From positions 1 through 64,000 of the forward strand of contig JAKQCT010000003.1 of assembly GCA_029559035.1 (NCBI GenBank): a DNA stretch of 64,000 nt, read 5' to 3'. This document shows, piece by piece, positions 57,636-64,000 of the stretch. This stretch comes from Acidobacteriota bacterium (GTDB lineage: Bacteria; Acidobacteriota; UBA4820). Position numbers and translations under genes: made by a program. The first letter of the stretch is position 1, and the number at the start of each line of letters is the position of its first letter. The notes below the pieces were generated by a model. The model was not told where the DNA came from and made no database searches. It saw nothing but the letters and a program-made list of their open reading frames with translations.

Positions 57636-59832
57636 CGTGTTTCGGCCTTCTCGGCTTGAAGCCGCGGTCTCCCCCGTCCCTGGATGACGGCCTGCGCGGC
57701 CTGTCGCCCTTGTCGAACTTCCTTTCGGGTTTTTCGACGTAGCCTTCGGGTTTCGGTATCAGCGGTTTCCTTGAAAGCCTCATCTTGCCGTTGTTCTCGT
57801 ACTCCAGGACCTGGACGTCGACGGCGTCGCCGATCTTCATGTAATCCTCGACCTTCTCTACGCGTTTCCAGTCGATCTCGGAAACGTGGAGAAGCCCGTC
57901 CTGGCCCGGAAGTATCTCTATGAAGGCGCCGTACGCTTCGATCCTCTTGACGATGCCGTGATAGACCTTGCCGACCTCCGGTACTTCCATCTGGCCGCGG
58001 ATCATCTCGAGGGCTCTTTCGGCGGCAGCCGCATCGTTGCTGGCGACCATGACCCTTCCGTCGTCCTCGATGTTGATCTCGACGCCCGTCTTTTCCTGTA
58101 TCATCCTGACGTTCTTTCCGCCGGGGCCGATCAGTTCTCCGATCCTGTCCCTCGGTATCTCGATGGTGAAGATCCTCGGTGCCAGCGGGCTGATGTCCGG
58201 CCTCGGCGCTTCCAGGGTCTTCGCCATCTCGTCGAGAAGGTGCAGCCTCCCCTTTCTCGCCTGTTCGAGAGCCTCTCTCATGATGTCGAAAGAGATGCCC
58301 GAGACCTTGATGTCCATCTGGAGCGCGGTGATGCCCTCCCGGGTTCCGGCGACCTTGAAATCCATGTCGCCGTAATGGTCTTCGAGTCCGGCTATGTCGG
58401 AAAGGATCGAGTACTTACCGTTCTCCATGATCAGCCCCATGGCCACACCGGCCACCGGAGCCTTGATGGGAACTCCCGCGTCCATCAGCGCGAGCGACCC
58501 GCCGCATATCGTCGCCTGCGACGAAGAACCGTTGGATTCCATGATATCCGAGACGACCCTGATCACATACGGAAAATCCTTGTCATCCGGCACTACGGCC
58601 GACAGAGCCCTTTCAGCCAGCGCTCCGTGGCCAACCTCTCTTCTGCCCGGCCCCCTGATAGGCTTTACTTCTCCTACGCTGAAGGGCGGGAAGTTGTAAT
58701 GCAGGAGGAAGTGTTTCTCCGTCCCTTCGAGAAGGCCTGAGAGCCTCTGAACGTCTGCCGTTGTGCCGAGGGTGCAGTTGGCGAGGGCCATGGTCTCTCC
58801 CCTCTGGAACAATGCCGATCCGTGGGTCCTCGGAAGCACGCCCACCTCGCTCCAGACGGGCCTGATCTCGTCGAAGAGCCTTCCGTCGGCGCGCCTGCCG
58901 TCCTCGATGACCATTTTCCTGAAGACGTTAACGAGCACGTCTTCCGCTATCGCCTCGGCCCTGGCTATCCTATCCTCGTCGGCCTCGTCTATTCCCGCGA
59001 CCGCGAGGGCGAGGGCCTCGTCGATGGCCTTGTACATTTCCTTCTTGCCCCTGACCTCCATCGCCTGCCGTATCGGCCCCGCGACTTTAGCCTCGATCTC
59101 CTTGAACTCGGCGGAGTCGTGCTCGATCGGCGCGAAAGGCTCCTTTACCACGCCCAGCTGGGCATAGACCTCTTCCTGCGCCTGGACAAGCTTCTTGATC
59201 TCCGCGTGGGCGATCTCGAGGGCTTTCACGATGGCGGCTTCGGAGACCTCTTTCGCCCCCGATTCCACCATGCAGATGGCGTCCCTGGTGCCGGCCACTA
59301 TTATGTTAAGGGTAAGATCTCCGAATACCGCCAGCGATGGGTTCACCACGTATTCGCCGTTGTGTATCCCGACCCTGACAGCCCCCACGGGGGTATTGAA
59401 GGGTATTCGGGAGCAATACAGGGCGAAGGAAGCGCCGTTGATCGCCATTACATCGGGAGAGTTCTCGAAATCGGTCGAGAGGACCATCGCGATGACCTGA
59501 GTCTCGTTCCTGAAGCCTTCTGGAAAGAGCGGCCTCATGGGCCTGTCGATCAGCCTGCAGACGAGGGTCTCGCTGTCGGTAGGCCTGCCTTCCCTCTTGA
59601 AGAATCCTCCAGGTATCTTCCCTCCGGCGAATGTGTATTCGCGGTAGTCAACCGTGAAGGGAAGAAAGTCGACCCCCTCCCGCCGCTTGTTGTCCATGCA
59701 GGCGGTCACTAGCACGACCGAATCGCCGTAGCGGACCCAGAACGCGCCGTCCGCCTGTTTTGCCACTTTTTTCGTGGAGAAAGAAATGTCTCTTCCTCCG
59801 ATCTGCAGAGTTACACTTTTCTCATCTATCAT
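57631..59832 (-). CDS. pnp: Polyribonucleotide nucleotidyltransferase
   Basis: 733 residues: two RNase PH domains (first: DFLPFTVDYREYTFAGGKIPGGFFKREGRP; second: GERREVGHG-type loop seen as GPGRREVGHGALAERAL, with DIMESNGSSSQATICGGSLALMDAGV), then a KH domain (IGPGGKNVRMIQEKTG) and an S1 domain (VKRIEAYGAFIEILPGQDGLLHVSEI). The tail is basic and Arg/Gly-rich (GDRPRRPSSRDGGDRGFKPRR), likely RNA-binding. PNPase degrades RNA phosphorolytically. Follows rpsO, the usual order; the exonuclease gene overlaps its stop. Confidence 0.98.
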   Translation of the reverse strand: MIDEKSVTLQIGGRDISFSTKKVAKQADGAFWVRYGDSVVLVTACMDNKRREGVDFLPFTVDYREYTFAGGKIPGGFFKREGRPTDSETLVCRLIDRPMRPLFPEGFRNETQVIAMVLSTDFENSPDVMAINGASFALYCSRIPFNTPVGAVRVGIHNGEYVVNPSLAVFGDLTLNIIVAGTRDAICMVESGAKEVSEAAIVKALEIAHAEIKKLVQAQEEVYAQLGVVKEPFAPIEHDSAEFKEIEAKVAGPIRQAMEVRGKKEMYKAIDEALALAVAGIDEADEDRIARAEAIAEDVLVNVFRKMVIEDGRRADGRLFDEIRPVWSEVGVLPRTHGSALFQRGETMALANCTLGTTADVQRLSGLLEGTEKHFLLHYNFPPFSVGEVKPIRGPGRREVGHGALAERALSAVVPDDKDFPYVIRVVSDIMESNGSSSQATICGGSLALMDAGVPIKAPVAGVAMGLIMENGKYSILSDIAGLEDHYGDMDFKVAGTREGITALQMDIKVSGISFDIMREALEQARKGRLHLLDEMAKTLEAPRPDISPLAPRIFTIEIPRDRIGELIGPGGKNVRMIQEKTGVEINIEDDGRVMVASNDAAAAERALEMIRGQMEVPEVGKVYHGIVKRIEAYGAFIEILPGQDGLLHVSEIDWKRVEKVEDYMKIGDAVDVQVLEYENNGKMRLSRKPLIPKPEGYVEKPERKFDKGDRPRRPSSRDGGDRGFKPRRPKHD

Positions 59833-59881
59833 TTTTTCCTCGATTAATTCAATTTGTCGGTGCGGAAGAAAGAGGCGTAGC

Positions 59882-60145
59882 CTACTTCCTTAAGCCCAGC
59901 TTCGATACGAGTTCGCGGTACCTTGCGATGTCTTTTTCCTTGAGGTAGTTGAGAAGTCTCCTTCTCTGTCCGACAAGCATGAGCAATCCTCTCCTGCAGT
60001 GGAAGTCCTTCTGGTGTGTCTTGAGGTGCTCCGTAAGGTCGTTCACCCTCTTGGTCAAAAGGGCTACCTGAACATCTGCCGAGCCACAATCCTGCGGGTG
60101 TCTCTGGTAGTTCTGAATGATGGCTTTTCTTTCCGTTGATTCCAT
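59882..60145 (-). CDS. rpsO: 30S ribosomal protein S15
   Basis: 87 residues. The conserved signature [37 protein letters not shown] is plain. Binds 16S rRNA early in 30S assembly. Shine-Dalgarno AGGAG precedes the ATG. Own promoter at 60179-60207; pnp follows after 49 bp. Confidence 0.98.
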   Translation of the reverse strand: MESTERKAIIQNYQRHPQDCGSADVQVALLTKRVNDLTEHLKTHQKDFHCRRGLLMLVGQRRRLLNYLKEKDIARYRELVSKLGLRK

Positions 60146-60178
60146 TTACACTTTTCTCCTATCTTCCATAAAGCGAAC

Positions 60179-60207
60179 AAGATAGCATATTTTTCCCGGA
60201 ATGTAAA
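60179..60207 (-). promoter_or_regulatory. Promoter of rpsO-pnp
   Basis: On the minus strand TTTACA (60202-60207, 5/6), a 17-bp spacer and TATCTT (60179-60184, 4/6), 33 bp before the rpsO start. Confidence 0.65.
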
Positions 60208-60314
60208 GGCGGGTTCCCCAAGCCAACGGATTTTTTGTCCTTCTCTTGTGGTAACTTTTGACCAGGGACTGGCGTACCATTGATTTGTGACAGGGATGGT
60301 GAAAGGATACCGAT

Positions 60315-61418
60315 ATGAAAAGACTTTTCCTCTTCCTGACAGTTTTCATTTTCGCCTGTCAGCACCTTGACCTGAAAGACCCCTTTTCGGAGGTCGACAG
60401 GTCGGTCAGGCTGGCCTCAGAAAACGGGCTGGTCCTACCGAACCCCTTCGCGCTCGACGACAGGATAAAGAACGACCTGGACAAGCTGATCAGGCCGGAG
60501 GACATGCCTCACGTAAGGCTCAGGAAGGTCCTCAAATATTTGCATGACAACGGGTTCCTCAATTTCGAATACGACATGAGCGCCACCTTGACCGCCCAGG
60601 AAGCTTTCGAAAAGAAACGCGGGAACTGCCTCAGCCACACCGGCCTCTTCGTCGCCCTTTCGCGCCAGCTGAAGGTTCCGACCTATTTCGTCTATGTCAG
60701 CGAAGCCCTGGATTTTGAGGAGCGGGACGGCTCTTATGTCGTCTCCTCGCACATCGCCACGGGCTTCGAGGACGGCCCGAAGACCACCGTCGTTGATTTC
60801 AACAACGAGCGGGAGAATTTCAGGATCTATGAAAAGATAGACGACCGTTCCGCCTACTGCCTTTTCTACAACAACGTCGCCGTCGATAAGATTCTGAAAG
60901 GCGAGTACGACGAAGCCCGCAGGATACTGAGTTTTCTTGTCGAGCTGAAACCGGAGCTCAAGGAGGTCAGGAACAACCTCGGCGTCCTTCTGATGAAGAC
61001 TGGTAAATACGAGGACGCCCTGAGCCTCTACCAGGAGATGCGTGCCTCCAACCAGCATTACCAGCCCGCGCTTCACAACGGGCTCCTCGCCGCCCAGAGA
61101 CTGCGGCGGAAGGCGGCTGAAGAAGCGTTCAGGACAAGCCTGAAGGAGATCTCGGACAAAGACCCGCTTCTTCTCTACCAGAAGGCACTCGACCTGGAGA
61201 AGAACGGAAAATACGACGAATCGGTCTTCTTCATCCGCAAGGCTCTCGGATACCAGCCCAGGAACGCTTTTCTTTATGCCGTCATGGCCAGGGTTCACAT
61301 GGAGAACGACGACCTTCCGCGAGCGAAGGCCGCCTACCAGAGAGCCCGGACGCTCGCGCCCCATCTTGCGATACTTGAAGACCTTTCAGCTGAGTATCCG
61401 CAGATGGTCGCCCCATGA
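60315..61418 (+). CDS. Transglutaminase-like/TPR lipoprotein
   Basis: 367 residues. Lipoprotein signal MKRLFLFLTVFIFAC (lipobox Cys15). Residues 70-190 form a transglutaminase-like papain-fold domain: Cys in KKRGNCLSHTGLFVALSRQLKVPTYFVYV, His in VVSSHIATGF, Asp in TVVDFNN. The rest has four or five TPR units (NNVAVDKILKGEYDEARRIL, NNLGVLLMKTGKYEDALSLYQEM). Envelope-anchored proteins of this kind may process peptides or act as scaffolds; substrate unknown. The ATG has GAAAGGA upstream. Divergent from rpsO, monocistronic. Confidence 0.85.
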   Translation: MKRLFLFLTVFIFACQHLDLKDPFSEVDRSVRLASENGLVLPNPFALDDRIKNDLDKLIRPEDMPHVRLRKVLKYLHDNGFLNFEYDMSATLTAQEAFEKKRGNCLSHTGLFVALSRQLKVPTYFVYVSEALDFEERDGSYVVSSHIATGFEDGPKTTVVDFNNERENFRIYEKIDDRSAYCLFYNNVAVDKILKGEYDEARRILSFLVELKPELKEVRNNLGVLLMKTGKYEDALSLYQEMRASNQHYQPALHNGLLAAQRLRRKAAEEAFRTSLKEISDKDPLLLYQKALDLEKNGKYDESVFFIRKALGYQPRNAFLYAVMARVHMENDDLPRAKAAYQRARTLAPHLAILEDLSAEYPQMVAP

Positions 61419-61498
61419 CAGGTTTCGTCGGACGGGGTTAAAAGAGCTGGAGCCTCTCAATATTTCAACTTCTTCTTGACATTCCACGCCAAAACATG

Positions 61499-61527
61499 TT
61501 GACAGCAATCCATCTTTCGCCTATCTT
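61499..61527 (+). promoter_or_regulatory. Promoter of yggS-divIVA-hutI
   Basis: Perfect TTGACA (61499-61504), a 17-bp spacer, TATCTT (61522-61527, 4/6), 21 bp before the yggS ATG. A second TTGACA lies at 61476-61481. Confidence 0.6.
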
Positions 61528-61548
61528 TAAATATGGGAGCGGAGGCAC

Positions 61549-62250
61549 ATGGACCTGGCCGGAAGGATAGCCGCGATAACCGATAAGATCAGGACCGCCG
61601 AACGGAAGCGCGGCTCGCTGGAGAACTCCACCCGGCTGATGGCTGCCGTAAAAGAGCGGGAAACCTCCGAGATCGACGCGGCCGTCTCCGCCGGGATAAG
61701 GTTTGTAGGGGAGAACAAGGTACAGGAAGGGGAAAGGCATTTCTCGGCGATGGCTCCTGCGTCGCTCTCTTCCGTCAGGCGTCATTTCATCGGAAGGCTC
61801 CAGTCCAACAAAGCGAAAAAGGCGGCCCGGCTTTTCGACTCGGTCGATTCGGTGGACTCGCCCGAGATTGCCGCGAAGCTTCAAAAGGCCTCGGAAGAGT
61901 TGGGCGTTTTCAGGGAGTGCATGGTCGAGGTCAACATGGGGGAGGAACATAAGGGCGGCACGGCGCCCGGTGCGCTGGCAAGGCTCTGCGAAGAGATCCA
62001 CAGGTCCCACCACCTGACCCTGACGGGACTCATGTGCGTGCCGCCTTTCTTCGACGACCCGGAGCGCGCCAGGCCTTACTTCAGGAAAATGAGGAAATTG
62101 TTCGAGGAGGTAAGGAAAGACCATCCCGAACCTGAAAAGTTCATTTATCTTTCCATGGGTATGTCTGGCGATTTCGAAGCCGCCATAGAAGAAGGATCGA
62201 ACATGGTCAGGATAGGAACTCTTATTTTTGGACCCAGGAGGCCGAGATGA
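61549..62250 (+). CDS. yggS: PLP homeostasis protein, YggS/PLPBP family
   Basis: 233 residues, TIM-barrel type III PLP fold. PLP-binding Lys35 in LMAAVKER (usual form L.AVSK), ENKVQEG, HFIGRLQSNKAKK and LSMGMSGDFEAAIEEGSNMVRIGTLIFG at the phosphate-binding end. Family members control pyridoxal-phosphate and amino-acid pools and lack a known catalytic activity. The usual V-[SA]-K is AVK, a small variation. GGAGG 5 bases upstream of the ATG. Its stop overlaps the divIVA start; yggS next to divIVA is common in many bacteria. Confidence 0.94.
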   Translation: MDLAGRIAAITDKIRTAERKRGSLENSTRLMAAVKERETSEIDAAVSAGIRFVGENKVQEGERHFSAMAPASLSSVRRHFIGRLQSNKAKKAARLFDSVDSVDSPEIAAKLQKASEELGVFRECMVEVNMGEEHKGGTAPGALARLCEEIHRSHHLTLTGLMCVPPFFDDPERARPYFRKMRKLFEEVRKDHPEPEKFIYLSMGMSGDFEAAIEEGSNMVRIGTLIFGPRRPR

Positions 62251-62753
62251 CAAGGAAAAAGACGCTTTCCCCTATCGATATCCAGTCGCACAACTTTAGG
62301 ACCAGGCTGAAGGGTTACGACAAGGACGACGTCAAGCTCTTTCTGAACGCCATCGCAGAATCCTACCAGGAGCTGGCGCTCGAGAACGCCAGGCTCTCGA
62401 GGGAAGTGGAGCGGCTGGACGCTTCTCTCGATGAGTTCCGGTCAAGGGAAAACCTTCTGAAGGACGCCCTTTATACAGCCCAGAAGAGCGCGGACGACCT
62501 CAGGGCCCAGGCTTCAAGGGAAGCCCAGTCGATCGTTAAAGAGGCGGAGCTCAAGGGCGAGCAGTCCGTCAGGGAGGCGATGGTCCGCGCGCACCTCGTA
62601 GAGCGGCAGATCATGGACCTCAAGATCGAGAGGGAGACGCTTGTCTCCTCGCTTAGGGACCTCATCAACAGGCTGAGCCACCTTCTTTCTGCGATAGAGG
62701 AGAACAGGGAAAAGGAGAACATCCAGACATTCACCCGGGGGGCCTCTGAATGA
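62247..62753 (+). CDS. divIVA: DivIVA-domain protein
   Basis: 168 residues. The N-terminal membrane-binding motif of DivIVA (LSPIDIQSHNFRTRLKGYDKDDVKLFLNAI) is followed by a continuous coiled coil (SYQELALENARLSREVERLDASLDEFRSRE, then LKIERETLVSSLRDLINRL). DivIVA proteins bind curved membranes and place division or pole machinery; in Gram-negative phyla the role is less known. Overlaps both neighbours by 4 bases, in the yggS-divIVA-hutI unit. Confidence 0.92.
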   Translation: MTRKKTLSPIDIQSHNFRTRLKGYDKDDVKLFLNAIAESYQELALENARLSREVERLDASLDEFRSRENLLKDALYTAQKSADDLRAQASREAQSIVKEAELKGEQSVREAMVRAHLVERQIMDLKIERETLVSSLRDLINRLSHLLSAIEENREKENIQTFTRGASE

Positions 62754-63997
62754 AAAAATTCGATCTGCTTGTCGGCCCGGTAGGAGCCCTGGCGACATGC
62801 TCCTCGGGCTCGCCGAGACGCGGCGGCGAGATGCGGGAACTCCCGCTTATAGCCGGAGGAGCGGTGGGTATAAACGACGGGAAGATCTCGTTCGCCGGAA
62901 AATGGGAAGATGTGTCGGACGCCCAGGCGAAAGAGCGGATAGACGCTTCCAGCCAGACCGTCCTTCCGGGATTCGTTGACGCGCACACGCACATTCCGTT
63001 TATCGGCGACCGGTCCCATGAACTCATCATGCGTTTCGAGGGAAAAACCTACATGGAGATCGGGCAGGCGGGCGGAGGCATCCTCAGCACCATGAGGAAC
63101 GTCAGGGTTACCTCCGAAGACGACCTCCTGAAAAGCGCGAGGAAAAGCGCGGCAAGGGTCCTCCGGCACGGCGTGACGACCTTCGAAGGCAAGAGCGGCT
63201 ACGGACTCGACATGGACAACGAACTGAAACAGCTGAGGGTCCTCAGGGCTCTCGGCGAGGAAGGGCCCCAGAATGTAGTCCCCACATGCATGAGCGCCCA
63301 TTTCGTCCCGCCGGAATTCAAGTCGAAAAGAGAAAAATTCATTGAACTGATCACCGGGGAGATTCTTCCCGCGGCGGCCCGCGACGGCCTGGCCGCCTTC
63401 GTGGACGTTTTCTGCGAGAAAGGCGCTTTCACTATCGATGAGTCGAGAGAAATCCTTTCCCGGGGGAAAGACCTCGGACTGAAGACGAAGATCCACGCAG
63501 ACGAGATTGAGGACTGCGGCGGGGCTCTTCTGGCGGCCGAGCTTTCCTGCCACTCCGCCGAGCATCTTCTAAGGGCCGGGGACGAGGGCATCGAGATGAT
63601 GGCAGAGAGGAACGTGGTCGCGACTCTGCTTCCCGCAACGGCTTTCTTCCTCAGGAAACCCTTCGCACCCGCCAGGAAATTCATCGAAAAGGGATGCACG
63701 GTAGCGGTCGCGAGCGACCTCAACCCCGGATCCTCCTTCACGTTCAACATGCTCGAGGTGCTCACGCTTGCGGTCTTCGGCATGGGACTTTTTCCCGAAG
63801 AGGCGATCTGGGCGGCCACCCTCAACGCGGCCTACGCTCTCGGGCTGGAAAAAGAGTGCGGCTCCGTCGAGGTCGGAAAGCATGCGGACCTGACGGTCTG
63901 GGACATCCCCGACCCCCTGCACCTCTTCTATCCGTTCGGAGAGGATCCGCTTAGGACGGTGATCTGTTCCGGAACCGTCGCCTGGAGCAGGGCTTGA
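62750..63997 (+). CDS. hutI: Imidazolonepropionase
   Basis: 415 residues, amidohydrolase fold. Metal ligands in FVDAHTHIPF (HxH) and later His and Asp residues; the family segments RNVRVTSEDDLLKSARKSAARVLRHGVTTFEGKSGYGLD, HADEIEDCGGALLAAEL and SDLNPGSSFTFNMLEVLTLA match HutI closely. It opens imidazolone-5-propionate to N-formimidoyl-glutamate in histidine breakdown. hutH and hutU are not seen; they may follow just beyond the right edge. Its stop is 3 bases from the window end. Confidence 0.96.
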   Translation: MKKFDLLVGPVGALATCSSGSPRRGGEMRELPLIAGGAVGINDGKISFAGKWEDVSDAQAKERIDASSQTVLPGFVDAHTHIPFIGDRSHELIMRFEGKTYMEIGQAGGGILSTMRNVRVTSEDDLLKSARKSAARVLRHGVTTFEGKSGYGLDMDNELKQLRVLRALGEEGPQNVVPTCMSAHFVPPEFKSKREKFIELITGEILPAAARDGLAAFVDVFCEKGAFTIDESREILSRGKDLGLKTKIHADEIEDCGGALLAAELSCHSAEHLLRAGDEGIEMMAERNVVATLLPATAFFLRKPFAPARKFIEKGCTVAVASDLNPGSSFTFNMLEVLTLAVFGMGLFPEEAIWAATLNAAYALGLEKECGSVEVGKHADLTVWDIPDPLHLFYPFGEDPLRTVICSGTVAWSRA

Positions 63998-64000
63998 GCC

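Overview
The window reads as chromosomal DNA of a free-living Gram-negative bacterium with moderately high GC coding sequence. Diderm features include a Blc-type lipocalin lipoprotein, a LapA/LapB-like protein, a CreD-like membrane protein, several lipobox or Sec signal peptides and a periplasmic-binding-domain sensor. The gene repertoire (SpoIIE phosphatase with two-component-type propellers, M16 pairs, Rhs, DivIVA, divergent PEPCK) would fit Acidobacteriota/Aminicenantes-like lineages, but no marker here settles the phylum. No tRNA, rRNA, CRISPR array or complete insertion sequence was found.

Layout. 1-8.8 kb is accessory: the 5' part of a large Rhs/YD-repeat gene running off the left edge, an unknown protein, a 15-unit array with an exact 21-bp period, a retropepsin-like protein, a methyltransferase, a 150-bp direct repeat, a MITE-like element and an EamA transporter whose C-terminus is written by that element. 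8.9-22.6 kb holds an M16 protease pair, an M14 carboxypeptidase, a UbiA prenyltransferase/S4/Dus operon, a lipocalin, a CreD-like protein, an HI0933-type flavoprotein and PEP carboxykinase. 22.7-26.1 kb is one large propeller-SpoIIE phosphatase.

26.3-35.5 kb is a long same-strand gene train: rplU-rpmA-obgE-nadD-rsfS, an AAA+ regulator with a degenerate GAFTGA loop, rlmH, a DksA-like zinc finger, a LapA-LapB fusion, three translationally coupled zinc-ribbon proteins of unknown function and an EpmA-like lysyl transferase. It joins ribosome maturation, NAD synthesis, envelope control and translation-factor modification. 35.5-42.4 kb is mixed: tgt, small AT-richer membrane proteins, ankyrin protein, MATE exporter, exported cNMP-binding-like protein, with several dispersed repeats between them.

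42.5-48.9 kb is core metabolism: the leftward acpP-fabF-etfB-etfA-ispG operon and, divergently, a polyprenyl diphosphate synthase with a HAD hydrolase, tying fatty acid synthesis, electron transfer and isoprenoid supply together. 49-54.3 kb has a lytic transglycosylase, a DUF4388 protein and a very large multi-PAS sensor with no output domain. 54.3-64 kb contains thpR-plsY-gpsA (phospholipid precursor synthesis), a PEBP protein, rpsO-pnp followed by a 3'-5' exonuclease, a transglutaminase/TPR lipoprotein, and yggS-divIVA-hutI.

Most notable: the 21-bp-period array (two helical turns, also heptapeptide-coding in several frames); the coupled zinc-ribbon trio; the LapA-LapB fusion; two genes without any AUG/GUG/UUG start in the needed region (AUC with a well-spaced Shine-Dalgarno, and AUU); the output-less sensor; and a dispersed 39-bp repeat that ends or borders two coding sequences.
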